Positions 11,393-23,192 are shown, counted from the stretch's first letter. The stretch: 64,000 nucleotides of DNA from Hedera helix (GCA_947179155.2 OX359282.1:17810510-17874509); one strand, 5' to 3'. Notes: generated by a model not told the origin, from the sequence alone. Numbers and translations are program-made.

Positions 11393-12110
11393 CTAAAATC
11401 TCATATCTTAACATGGGACATATTGCAGGTTGACTCGGGTAGCAAAAGGGAGGCAAAAAGGGTCACCGAGACCAGCCGCAGATGCATCTGCGGCTGGGAT
11501 CGGCCCCTACTTCAGTTCGCGACCCCCACGTTCTTTTCACTTTTTCGCTGTCTCTTTCTCTCGTTTTCGGTTTTCCTCGTCCCCTACCCGGCTTTTTCGT
11601 CTTTTGGACATCTTTTGGCAAAATCTGCTCTGATTAAATCCCTCTACGCACTTTGGGTAACGTTTTAACTCCTTTTTCTTTCATTTCTGCTTTCATTTGA
11701 CTATGTATTTACTTGTTTAAATATTTTGATCTTAGTAATGCATGCCTATATGAGATATTGGGGTTAGCCGTAGCATATATAAACAAATGGGTCTTGCCGT
11801 CATGCTTTATTTACTTTAAAAAATCATGATTTTAGTCATTTTATGCTCATGGTGCTTTATTTTCACTTGCATTTGGGATTTGTTGGTTGCCTGACTTGAT
11901 TAAACATGCCGGATCATGCATGGGATGTCCATTTTACAAACGAGACTCTGCCGAAATTTCGGGAAATCTAGCGCACCCCTAGGGATTTATTCATGCATTT
12001 TCAATTCATAAACATGTCATGCTGCACTATGATTTTTAGCAATATGCAATAAGATTTTTGAAAGATAACGAGCTAAGGATGTACCTCCTTTTCGTGATGT
12101 CGTTTCAGCC
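11393..12110 (+). other. Leader region ahead of the first antisense gene
   Basis: Non-coding on present evidence. It contains a 26-bp perfect palindrome at 11472-11497 whose core is identical to the one in the LTR, then a pyrimidine-rich stretch (11520-11700) and AT-rich sequence to the ATG at 12111. A promoter for the antisense genes would have to lie here or in the minisatellite. I cannot point to a convincing TATA box. Confidence 0.5.
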
Positions 12111-14074
12111 ATGGATCCTGATGCTCCCAGTGGCTCCGCAGTGCCCCAGGTGGCGGGTGTCCGACGTCGCAGAGCGGCCACCCCAGCTCCAGCTCCCGTC
12201 CTGACCCGTCATTCCCGTAGATTGGCGGATTCTATCATTCGCCCCGTTCAGCCGGATGTTGATGAGGATGCCCCAACTGAGGCAGAGGCGGGCCCTTCAG
12301 GCACAGTGGCTCCTCCCCCCACCCGTCGGACCTTACCAAGGGCCCGGGCCAGGATACCGGATCTGCTCGGTCCTGGGCTCAGCAGTCATCCCTCAGCCTA
12401 CCTTGCGGCTAACGAGGTATATCCGTCGCTTAAGTAGTTTATTCAAATCCGTACGTTAACCATGTTTGACTTTTGATGGCTGTCATAGGTTCCTGAGTTT
12501 ACCCAGCCTCGGGGCAACTGGTTTAGCATCTACACTCTCTATCATGCGTTGCATTCCGACTATAGGGGGATGGTAGATTCTTGGGGTTTCAGACATTTCT
12601 TCACCATTGCCCCTCGCCGGTGTCCGTGGGGCTATATGAGGGCTCTAGCTGAGCGCTGGTTCCACCATACACAATCGCTTCATCTTCTGGATTGTGAGCT
12701 GATGTTGACCCCTCTCGACTGGCGTTATATCACAGGGGTGGAGTTTTCTGGACCCCGGGTCCCTCTGGAGACTGACACCACCATCGCAGCTGTTCGATCC
12801 CTGTTGGGATACTCTCCCCATGATAAGGTCTTTAAGGCCCGCAGCATTCGATCGGGAGCCTTGGTTGTAGATGCCATTGGAGGGGTCCTCTCCGAGCCAT
12901 TCCCTGAAGACCGTTCTGCTCATGACTTTCTGCTCCGACGTCTGTTTCTGACCATTATGAGGGGCTGTTTTCTGGAAACAACTCCTCGACTATCCATTTC
13001 AGTATCGTCGGAGCCACCCGGGATGTTGACCGGATCGGGGATTACGATTGGGGCTCTTTCACCTTCGCTTACTTCCTACAGGGTCTTCGTCTCCGCTCAG
13101 AGGGACAGACCGATGCTTGGCTCGGCTTCTACCCCTTCCTGCTAGTAGGTCCCTTTTATCATATAGTTCTCGATTCGTTCCATTTCTTTGTCCCTTCCTG
13201 CTACTTATGGCTTTTCTGTTTTGTTTGACAGTTCTGGGCTTACGAGAGACTACCCTGCTTGTGGCCCGTTACTACCCTCGGCCCGGAGACTTATCCCAGG
13301 GGCCGTAGATGGCATCATAGTACTCTCGAGGAGACCCCAGTGTCCGATAACTTTGCTCATTGTCGGCTGTAGTTAGAGCTGATCTCGTCCGCAGATGTGA
13401 CCTGGGTTCCCTACACGGCGGATCATTTGGCGGCGGGCCTTGCCGGTGGTTATGCCGCGGATCTGGAGCATGCCTTGTCCACTCGCCGTATTCCTTTTCT
13501 GACATATGGTGGATAGGAGCTGTATCTAGGGGAGCGCGCCATCAGATGTGTGACTGGGGAGGCTCGTATCCCTTTTTCCCCTCCCTCAGAGAGAGCTTGG
13601 TTTGCGGATGCCCACCTTCCAGAGGCCCTGATGGCCGGGGAGGACGGATATATGCTTTCTGTCGGTCCTCATACGAGCGAGAGCTTCAGTGCCTGGTGGA
13701 GACCCCGCACTATCGGTCCTCAGACCCGGGCTACCTTCTTCCTCGGAGACCTGGTTCACGGGTCGGTGATGATGGCAGATTGGATGGAGTGTGTCCGTGT
13801 CCCCACCCATTCGGACCAGATTGCTTCCCTCACTCGGCGGGTGGATCAGTTATCTCTTTTCGTTCGGAGCTTGGGCCGAGATCCAGAGGAGGCTTATGCT
13901 GCAGACCCGCAGGGATCTGATTTTGGCGCGGGCCCCGGCACATCGGATGCCCCAGTTCCGCCTTATTCCTGCCCAGACCTGAATTTTGAGGATGAGGCTT
14001 CCATTCCCCAGGACTTGCCTGCAGATCAGTTTGACGATGATGCCTTCATTGATGACATAGATTTCACTGATTAG
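12111..14074 (+). pseudogene. Antisense gene 1: plant mobile domain-like protein, spliced, broken
   Basis: Three exons can be read: 12111-12416, 12489-13144 and 13232-14074. The two GT-AG introns of 72 and 87 nt are both in phase 0. Exon 1 encodes a Pro/Ala/Arg-rich N-terminus. Exons 2-3 carry plant mobile domain marks in order: LTPLDWRYITGV, YDWGSFTFAYFLQGL, FWAYERLP directly after intron 2, a WVPYTADH block and a block ending LGERAIR. The acidic C-terminus ends at 14074. Lesions are a frameshift near 13000 and in-frame TAGs at 13370-13372 and 13514-13516. Plant mobile domain proteins such as MAIN and MAIL1 are nuclear and act in silencing and genome stability; related domains are carried by several plant transposon groups. 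The role inside a retrotransposon is unknown. The strand is opposite to gag-pol. Confidence 0.8.
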
Positions 14075-14293
14075 ACTTTGATAGGCTAGGATCTCTGTAT
14101 TTAAACCTGCTCGTTTTATTATCATTTCTCATTTCATGTATTATGTACAGACTTATTTTATTTTATGCACAATCATTTACTTTTTATGATCCATTCATTC
14201 CATTATAGCTTGTATGATGCATGATTTATTATATACGTGAAAAAAAGAAAAATTTTTGACCCCTGTATAGTCTTTTGATACTGCTTTTTACAG

Positions 14294-15930
14294 ATGTCAT
14301 CCCTGGACGTGGTTCGCGTGGACCCTCGCGCCCCCTCGGGGATTATTGGCAGGCTTCGCTTGTGGCTGGATAGTTTGCTACCCTCTGACCGAATCATTGC
14401 AGAGGGTCTTCTGGGACACTCCTTTTCTCTTTTATCATTTCAGGTGCCGCCGGGCTTTGTTGACGGCATTCTCAGTTGTTGGATCCCTGACAGACATGTT
14501 TTCAGGTTTGGGATGGAGTATCTGACCCCCACTCTTGAGGAGTACGCTCGCTTCACCGGCTTATCCGTGGATGGTCCCTGTGCACGGGTTACCTCTGGCC
14601 ATATGCGCCGCCAGTTCCTGACTTTCACAGGCTTGCGGAGGACAGCTCTGCTATCTGTGACCTCCTCGAGCCACCTTGTTCCTCTATCCCTCCTGGTTGA
14701 CAGATTTGGCTCGATGGATAGCTTCTCTCGATTCTCCAGTGATTTTTCAGTATCTGAGGAACGCTGGGCGCTTTGAGAGTGGATGTTTTGATGGCTTGTG
14801 TCATATCAGCTCTGTACATGCCCGCAGGGGACGCCCTCATGGATATGCGGGTTATCGTAGCGGTTCAGGCCCTTCAGGAGGATCATACTATCCTTCCCAT
14901 GATACTTGCCGAGACTTACCTATCGTCCTCGTACTGCCATTCCTTCTCTGGTCGCATATTCAGGGGAAACTCTACTTTACTGTACGTATGGTTCATGAGC
15001 CACCTCAGACCCATCGGGCAGTTTCGTCGACACGGGTTCTGTTTCAGCCACAGCCTGGCCATGCAGTTCTCTTTCCGTCCCCGACGATGCACGGATACAG
15101 CCTCATGGAGGGAATTCTTATCGGCCATTGAGGAGCCTTTTCATCTTTTGATCTATTCGGGTTATTACTCCTTCCAGAGTTTCCTGACTCATGTGCCACC
15201 TTTCGATTTCCTCCCTCTCCTTGGCTTGAGGGGGGTGACGACTTATCATCCCTTAGCTGTCATGGGGCAGTTTGACCAGATGCAGGGTCTCCATCTCTCT
15301 GCGGGAGCAGCTAACTACCGATTTCTCATATCGCCTCAGACGGAGAGGGAGTTGCTGAGGGTATACGACCTTTGGTCACACAGGGTCTCGGCCGAGTTTG
15401 GGGATAGTCAGCCCGGTCAGACACCCGATTATCTGCTATGGTTGCGAGGAGATTCTGATATTACCAATTTTGACCAGATTGGGGTATTGGATGGTTCTCG
15501 AGGACTTTTCCCAGATGAGACCAGTTCAGATGCGGTCATTCCTCCGGAGGTTTCAGGATTAACGCCCAGGTCTGATGTTGAGGAGGTTTCTGCTTCGGTA
15601 CATGTCCCTGCCTTTGATCTGGCGGATCGGATACTAAGGATTGAGAGTATCGGGCTCCGGTCAGCCTTAACCACTACTGAGACTGAGAGGGATACCGCCC
15701 ATGCAGAGCGGGATGCTGCTGTACTAGCTCGTGATGCCGCCCTCTCTGCCAGAGATAGTGTTATCGAGCAGGTCAGGGTTGTCATGGAGGGCCATTCTGC
15801 GACTGTTACCAATGCTGCTGCTCTTTTGACTCGGGTTGATATGATGGGACAGCAGATTGCAGGTGAGCCGGAGGTTTATGATGCCTCGACTATCCTGTCT
15901 ATCCTGCTCCAGCTGGTCTCTGATCTGTAG
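14294..15930 (+). pseudogene. Antisense gene 2: second plant mobile domain/DUF7745-like protein, frameshifted
   Basis: An ATG at 14294 opens about 155 codons with RFGMEYLTPTLEEYARFTGL, a mark of the plant mobile domain/DUF7745 group. The frame then shifts by one near 14773 and continues to 15930 with RVDVLMACVISALY and ILPMILAETYLSS, followed by an FRGN...LLYVWFMSHL block, all recalling that family. The C-terminus is a charged coiled coil with the short repeat ERDAAVLARDAALSARD. It lies 219 bp after gene 1 on the same strand, so both could share a transcript, or each could have its own promoter. It differs clearly from gene 1, so it is not a simple tandem duplicate. The frameshift could instead mark an unrecognised short intron. 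The DUF7745 name is from memory and needs a profile search. Confidence 0.75.
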
Positions 15931-16428
15931 ATGATTTTATTTCCTGCACGGACTATGTCAGTTTCATCACTTTTATTTAGAAGACAGACTTGTAATCACA
16001 ATGTTTTGTATATATAGAGAAATATTTATGTTTTAGTCATTTCCCTTTTTGATGCATCGCCGCCCTTCATTGGATCCTCATTTTATCCAGCCGATTATGA
16101 TTTCGATATATTGCCTTATTTCTTTCCTCAAGTCTTGATTGAAACTCCACAGATATTGCCGCGTGCCCCCTTTGATTTCATCGAAGTGAGTCTTGGACTT
16201 TGGGCTAATTATGTGGCTAGGTTTTGGGGAAGACTTGGAACGTATTTGCCAAAGTAGGGTTTCGGGATTTTTTCTGGAAATGGGTCTGGCACAGGGACAA
16301 GGTTTATTATTTTGTGTAGAACGGACCGCGCCATGATAGCTGCCTACGTACTCCCACAAGGTCAGGAGATCAGGTCCTACGTAGTTCGAGTTACAAGGGA
16401 GATAGAAATTTTTTTTTTTTTTTTTTTT
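15931..16428. other. Convergent spacer between antisense gene 2 and integrase
   Basis: About 500 bp where the plus-strand antisense genes and the minus-strand pol converge, so the 3' ends of both transcripts should fall here. It ends in a 22-base T run at 16409-16430 that abuts the integrase stop codon. A minus-strand frame of 93 codons at 16078-16359 has no recognisable motif. Confidence 0.5.
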
Positions 16429-19400
16429 TTAAGCATAGAACCGTTTCACAGAGTCAGAATTCAGGGGCTGTGGAAAGACTTCGCCGTCCATTTCCTGTAG
16501 GATGAGGGCTCCTCCAGATAGGACTTTCTTGATCACAAAGGGTCCTTCCCAATTGGGAGCGAATTTCCCCTTGGCTTCGTCTTGACAGGGCATGACCCTC
16601 TTTAGCACTAAATCATTTTCCTTGAACTTTCGGGACCGTATCTTTTTGTCGTACGATCGAGAGACGCGTTGCTGATACAACTGACCGTGTAATATAGCCG
16701 CCACCCTCCTTTCATCTATTAAGGCTAATTGGTCATACCGACTTTGAATCCAATCCTCATCGTCAATCCGAGCATCGAGCAAAATTCGGAGGGATGTCAT
16801 CTCCATTTCAACGGGCAAAACGGCCTCCATCCCATATACCAAGGCGTAAGGAGTTGCCCCTGTAGACGTACGAACTGATGTCCGATATGCAAACAGTGTG
16901 AGGGGTAGCAAGTCTGGCCATCCTCGATGATTGGCAGACATTCTCGCCATAATTCTCTTTATATTCTTATTTGCCGCCTCCACGGCCCCATTCATTTTGG
17001 GCCTATAAATGACAGAATTGAGGTGCTTGATCTTGAATTGGGCACATAACTCCTTCATAAGGGCATTGTTCAGGTTCTTGGCATTGTCGGACACCAAGAT
17101 TTCAGGCTGTCCGTATCGGCAAATGACATTATTCCTGATGAAACTGACTATAACTTCCTGCGTTACTTTGGGGAAAGAAGCTGCCTCCACCCATTTAGTG
17201 AAATAATCAATCATGACGAAAATGAAACGGTGGCCGTTGCTTGCCTTGGGCTCCACGGGTCCGATTACATCCATACCCCACATGGAGAAAGGCCAAGGGG
17301 AAGTCATACAATGTAGTTCATTAGGAGGCGCATGCATCACATTACCATGTGTTTGGCATTGGAAACATCGCTTGACATGATCGTCACAGTCAGCCTTAAG
17401 TGATAGCCAGTAGTGTCCCGTTCTCAGAATTTTCTTGGCCAACATCGGTCCACTCATGTGCGGCCCACATACTCCACCGTGCACTTCGCCCATGATTTTC
17501 TGTGATTGAGTCTCGTCCACACATCGCAATAATCCCAAGCCTACGTCCCTCTTATACAGGGAATCTCCGCTTAAATAGAATTTCATCGCCATTTTTTGGA
17601 TTCTCTGCCTTTCCGTTCGGTTCGCCTGGTCGGGGAGTGATCTATCCCTCAAGTATTTCTGGATGTCATGATACCAGGGCTGATTTGGCTGAACCACCTC
17701 TCCTGATAACTCCAGTATATATTCCTCGTAAGCGGGAGCATTTTGCACTGTTATTTCAATCTGTGGAGTGGCTTTGTTTTTGAGTACGTGGACTAACGAA
17801 GCCAGGGTGGCCAATGCATCGGCAAAGTCATTCCGCCCCCTGGGAATATGTCGGAAGGCTATGTCTTCAAAATCTTGCATTAATCGGATCACACACCGGT
17901 GGTAGGGGAGTAACCGAAGCTCCTTAGTGCCATATACCCCTGTCGCCTGTCTGATTACCAACTCTAAATCCCCGAACACGGCTAATCTTTTCACTCCCAT
18001 ATTGCGGGCGAATCTCAGTCCCAATATACATCCTTCGTATTCAGCCGTATTGTTTGAGTTACTGAACTTTAGTTTGGTGAGAGCAGGGTATTGCTCACCC
18101 GTAATGGAGACCAGGACCGCTCCAGCTCCAGCCCCTTCAGCATTCATGGCACCGTCGAAATACATTTTCCAAAATTGGCCTTCGTCATCACACCTTGTCT
18201 GTTGGACCCACAGTATGTCTTCACCCAGTAGGAAAGTCTCTAAAGGCTCCATCCCCCCTGTTGGCATCTCTGATAATTGATCTGCAATTCCCTGCCCCTT
18301 CAAGGCCTTCTGGGTAACATAAAGGATGTCGAATTGCTGGAGGATTAACTGCCACCTTGACAATCGACAATTCAACATTGGTCTCTCAAATATATACTTC
18401 AAGGGGTCGATCCGCGAGATCAAATAGGTAGTGTGTCCATGAAGGTAATGTTGTAACCTCATAGCAGCCCAGGCCAAGGCGCAACATGTTCTCTCGATCG
18501 ACGTGTAATTCTGTTCACAGCTGTTGAATCTCTTGCTGAGGTAATAAACGGCATGCTCCTTACCGGATTCACTCTTCTGCCCCAGCATACAACTCATCGC
18601 CATATCATTCACGGATATATACAGGAAAAGGGGAATCCCGTCCTTTTGAGGTACCAGCAATGACGCTTCTGTTAATTGCTTCTTAATAGTCTGAAAGGCC
18701 TTTTGGCATTGACTGTTCCACTTCTGGGAGGCATCTTTCCTTAACAGTTTGAAGATTGGTTCGCAGGTGGTGGTCAGATGGGATATGAACCGACTGATGA
18801 AGTTTATCCTCCCCAAAAATCCCCTTATCTCTTTCTCTGTACGGGGAGCTGGCATATCCACAATAGCCCTGATCTTAGCCGGATCCAGTTCGATGCCTCG
18901 ATTGCTCACCAAGAATCCAAGGAGCCTACCTGACTAAACCCCGAAGGCACATTTGGCTGGATTGAGCTTCAAATTATACTTCCTGAGCCGCTCAAATAGC
19001 TTCTTAAGGTGAGTCACATGGTCAGATTCCGCCCTCGATTTCACAATAATGTCATCCACGTAAACCTCTATCTCCTTGTGCATCATGTCGTGGAATAGGG
19101 CCATCATGGCCCTCTGATAAGTGGCTCATGCATTTGTGAGGCCGAAAGCAAGTCGTCTATAACAAAGCGTGCCCTAGGGGGTGATGAAGGCAGTCTTTTC
19201 TCGATCCTCTTCCGCCACCATTATCTGGTGATACCCCGCGAAACAATCGACAAATGAATACATTTCATACTGAGCCGTGTTATCCACCAAGATGTGTATG
19301 AAAGGCACTGGGAAGTTATCCTTAAGACTGGCCTTGTTCAGATCCCTATAATCCACGCACACTCTCACCTTTCCTCCAGGCTTCGCCACGGGGACTATAT

Positions 19401-19902
19401 TGGAAAGCCATTCTGGATAAGTAGACACCATGATGATCCCAGCCTTGAGTTGCTTGACTATCTCTTCCTTCACTTTTAAGCTCCACTCCGGTTTCAATTT
19501 TCTCAACTTCTGCTTAACTGGCCTGAAACCCTCCTTGATAGGCAATGATGTACCACAATATCCGTGGACAAACCGACCATGTCTTCGTGTGACCAAGCAA
19601 ACACATCCTCATATTGGCTCAATAATTCAGCTACCTCTGTTTTCTGGTCTGGAGTCAAGTCTGCCCCAATTTTTAGCTCTTTGGGGCTTTCAGGGGTTCC
19701 TATGTTGATGGTGATGGTTTGGTCTAGGTTGGGTTTGGGTTTATCCTTGACCCACTCTTTGATCTCGTCGGGAGTGTCGTCATCATCTGCTTCGTCCTGC
19801 TTAATTCCCATCAAATCGAAATCCAGTTCTATATCAAAATCAAAATCGTCTTTCAAATTTGGAAAATCGTTTGTTAGGCTAGAATGACTCAAATCGGTAC
19901 AC
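16429..19902 (-). pseudogene. Tat pol: reverse transcriptase, two RNase H domains, integrase
   Basis: The exon starts at 19902 after the pol intron with an acidic linker and YEDVFAWSHEDM. RT follows: VCVDYRDLNKASLKDNFPVP, FAGYHQIMV, then VYVDDIIVKS with intact YVDD. Next come the RT-linked RNase H (FLYISVNDMAMSCMLGQ to HYLHGHTTYLI), a second RNase H (MYFDGAMNAEGAGAGAVL, NNTAEYEG, RNDFADALATL), and integrase with its HHCC finger (HGGVCGPHMSG to CFQC). The integrase DDE residues are in GMDVIG, SDNAKN and VEAANKN, and a NWEGPFVI block lies near the end. The second RNase H is a Tat hallmark. Lesions are a frameshift near 19550, TAG at 19174-19176, TGA at 19126-19128 and TAG at 18934-18936. From 18912 to 16429 the frame is open for 827 codons. 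Confidence 0.93.
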
Positions 19903-20080
19903 CTGACATGAAACAAAAATATTTGTCATATATATAAACATTTAGTACATGACTTCCTTTTCAATAATCATGACAAAAAATGAAATAGACGTGCAGACAC
20001 ATAAAACAAAAACACCGTCTCAAAAAAAAAACCCCTTGATCCCCCTACTGGACAAGATTCCCGGATACTCCTGCATTTAC
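19903..20080 (-). other. Spliceosomal intron in Tat pol
   Basis: 178 nt on the minus strand, with donor GTAAAT at 20080 and acceptor ATGTCAG ending at 19903. Removing it joins the two flanking frames exactly: the split Gly codon is rebuilt as GG plus G, then reads CTDLSHSS. The interior has stops in all frames and a T-rich 3' part. Introns at the pro/RT boundary are known in Ogre and other Tat elements. Here it is inferred from phase and splice sites, without transcript evidence. Confidence 0.8.
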
Positions 20081-21477
20081 CCTTTTCTGGATACTACTGG
20101 CTGCACGGTCCAATTCCTGGGGATCACTTCGATTTTATAGCTAGTGATGGAGGGGTTCTCTGTATCTGGCACCTCTTCAATGATTGCAGCGACTTGGCTT
20201 CGGCTTTCCTTTTCACTCTCCTCGGGCACTTCTAACCCGGCCCAATTGATAAATGGCATGATTTGCTTGCCTTCCGACATCTTCTCCTTTCCCTTTCCAC
20301 TGGGGCCTGACTGTCCCGGGAGATGACACTTTTTCTCGAACTGTTCCATAATTTCCTGTAAGAAATCCGACTGCTGGGCCACTCCCTTGACTGGGGGAAC
20401 CTCCACCTTACCCTTTGCTTCAGATGTGGGCCTGACTGCCCTCGGGGAGTGTTCATCATTGGTTCTCGGGATCAGGACTCCGGTTATCCGCACGGGAACT
20501 TCCTTGTATGAGCTCTTCGATCTTGCACCTCCGCGATATCCTAACCCTGCCTTGCCCGCCTGTGATGGTATCTGGACGGGCTCGGTGATTCCTTGGCTGC
20601 TCTTGCCCAGCCCTTGCCCCGGCTGGAAGTTCATCGCCATCATTTCCCGGGCAACGAAGGTGAGCTCGGGAGACATTTTAGGCTTTAACTCTGAAGCTCC
20701 CAATTGCTTGTATTGAGGGGTGCTGATTTCAAACGCCTGTTAGCTGATTGGTTCGGCTGATTAGTCCACGTGGATAACAGGCATGCCTTTTACAGAGGGA
20801 ACAGGGTATTCTGATTCTGCTGCGATCGTTACCAGGTGCCCCTCAATGATGAATTTTATTTGTTGATGCAGGGTGGAGGGAACTGCCCCTACCATATGAA
20901 TCCAGGGCCTCCCTAGTAGCATGTTGTAACTGGCCGAGATATCTAGCACCTGGAAGGAGATGTCAAAAGTATAAGGCCCGATCTCCACTGGGAGCTCAAT
21001 CTCCCCTACCGTGTTCTTTCGAGATCCATCAAACGCCCTTACCACCACTTGGTTGGCCCGCAGGCGCTTAGGGTTGACTTTCATCTTCTCCAGGGTACTA
21101 TATGGGCAAATATTCAGGGCTGACCCACCATCAATCAAGACCCCGTTCATCACATATCGGGAGGAGATGACCGCAATGTGTAACGGCCTCCGGTGCCCCC
21201 TCCCTTCTTCGGGTATGTCGTCGTCGGTAAATGATATTACATTGCTGTCCAACAGGTGGCCCACCAAGTGGCTGAATCTTTCCGTACTAATTGATTTGGG
21301 GACATGAGCCTCTTCCAGGACTTTGCTCAATACCTGATGATGATCATTTGATGCCAATGCAAGATCCAAGATTGATGTCAGGGGCGGTTGTACCTCCAGA
21401 GTTTTAACCACACTCGCCTTGCCGTAATTCATTTTCTCCCAAAACTCCAACGCTTTTTCCTCCGATATTTTCCCGTT
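20081..21477 (-). pseudogene. Tat aspartic protease and G-patch segment
   Basis: This continues the gag frame after a single TAG at 21478-21480. The protease active site reads GVLIDGGSALNICP, and MLLGRPWIHM follows about 80 residues later. After TAA codons at 20761-20763 and 20740-20742 the same frame continues into a G-patch-like block, MNFQPGQGLGKSSQGITEP then GLGYRGG. The segment ends at the intron donor (20080) with the codons for VVSRKG. G-patch domains bind nucleic acid and occur near the protease in several retroelements and retroviruses. All three stops here could have come from CAA or CAG by C-to-T change. The segment otherwise looks well preserved. Confidence 0.88.
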
Positions 21478-23192
21478 CTAATTCTTCGTGTTCTCAAGGA
21501 CCCGCCTTGGTAGATACAATGGATTTCCCTTAGAGCTGACTGATGCACAACTGGCCTCCTCCTCGGTCTTCCCCCCGTAATTCCACGGGACAGCCTTCAG
21601 ACTGGTAATCGGCAATTGTGACCTGGCTGCTATAACAAGGGGTCTTGGGGCTGACAACTGGATAGGCTCTTTTTTGGTCCCTTGAATTACTCCAACCAAC
21701 CTGATAGGCTCCTTTTGCGCATCCCCCCGGACATTGGTCACAGCCACCTCTTCTTCTATCTTTCTTATGTATCTCAATCTTAAGGGACCTTCCGCCCCAC
21801 TAGTTTCCACTACATTCACGCCTCCCCCATTATGCTCGGGAAGAGGGTTGGCCTTCACATTCGGGGGTTCTGGTTGTTCCACCACGATCTCTCCGTTGTC
21901 AATCATGTTCTGGATCTTGTGTTTTAGAGACCAGCACTCCTGGGTGTCATGCCCCGGGGATGCCGAGTGGTAGGCGCATCTCTTGCTAGGGTCATATCTC
22001 TTGCTCTTCGGGTCTGACGGAGGTGCTAGCTCTGTGATCTTTTTCTGGCTTACCAACAGGGCCAGTATTTGTTCCAATGAATCCCCCAATGGGGTGAACT
22101 CCCTCTCTGGTGGCTTTTCGAATTTTCGGCGCCCCTCATATCTCTGATTGTTGAAATTTGATGGACGCGGGGCCTCATTTCTTTGCATGCGGACCGGGGG
22201 GCTGGTCATTGCTTTCCCAGATAGTCCTTGCAGTACCAGGGACACATCCTCTTCCTTTCTCTTTTGGGGTCTCCGGGATGAACTGCCGTAGTTTCCACTC
22301 TGGATTTGCTCAGCAACAGCTTCAAGAGCTGTGAAATCTCGGATCTTTCCTGACTTCAATCCCATCTCAGCCATCTCCCCATGCTTGATCATTTCCGCAA
22401 AAGGCTTCCCTATCCCAGCCATCACTCTTTCATAATAAGGAGCCTCCTGGATATGAATGAAAGTCATAACCATTTCTGCCTCACTCATGGGTGGGTTTAC
22501 TTGGGCTGCCATCCTCCTCCACCGTTGAGCATAGTCTCTGAAAGATTCATTGGTCTGCTTCCTGATTTTCGTCATCTGGTATCGGTCCGGGGCCATTTGG
22601 GATTGAAAGCTGTATTGGGTTAGGAAAGTCTGGGCCAGCTCCTCCCAGTTGTGGATCTTGGCATTATCCAATCTCGCATACCATGTCCTAGCCTCCCCTG
22701 TCAGGCTTTTCTGGAATAGTTGCATTCTCAATGACTCGTCCTCAGCATATCCTCCTAGCTCTCCGATGTACACTTTCAAATGGGTGTAAGGATCCCTGAC
22801 CCGTTATACTTTTCAAATTCGGGGAGCTTGAACTTCTCGGGATATCTGGTTCCCGGAAAGATGCACAAATCGGAGTAGTTAACACTGCCATATGACCCGA
22901 TTCCCTTCATAGTTTTGATGGCCTCCTCCATCTGCTTTATTTTCTTGCTGACAGTGCTGGCAACCTCATCCTCTGGAATGATAATGACTTGCTTTGCCGG
23001 TTCAACCTTTGGAGTTTCTGGGGTCGGCCCGCTCCCTTGAGACGATGGCCCCGACGGGTCCTCGGGTGGTGGCCCAGATTTGAGCTTAAAATGCTCTTTG
23101 AGCAACATGGTCAGCTCTGTCATTTGATTTCTTACAGCATCAAATTCCTCTCGGGATACAGGAGCTGGGTTAGGATTGGGGTTCTCAGCCAT
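21478..23192 (-). pseudogene. Tat gag
   Basis: The start is taken at the ATG at 23190-23192 (MAENPNPNPAPVSREEF). A longer frame reaches back to 23267, but only from a non-ATG codon. The N-terminal third has a helical MTELTMLLKEHFKLK stretch and ends in YPEKFKLPEFEKYNG. A one-base loss near 22797 then shifts the frame, and reading resumes at 22779 with KVYIGELGGYAEDESLRMQL, the conserved LTGEARTWYARL, and NESFRDYAQRWRRMA. A short Cys/His motif (RCAYHSASPGHDTQECWSLK) follows near 22000. The TAG at 21478-21480 separates gag from protease in the same frame. Gag forms the particle core and packages the RNA. Confidence 0.9.

Noticed and set aside
10879..11668. Long ORFs of 173-240 codons on both strands
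   Set aside because: They are by-products of a 36-bp repeat whose period is a multiple of three. The translation is a simple 12-residue repeat with no domain.
13370..13395. A third short intron removing the TAG at 13370-13372
   Set aside because: The only GT-AG interval there is about 26 nt, too short for plant splicing. I treat the TAG as a lesion.
21478..21480. Programmed read-through of a gag/protease TAG
   Set aside because: Neighbouring stops further down the same frame look like C-to-T damage, and I see no read-through context. Read-through would need conservation in other copies.
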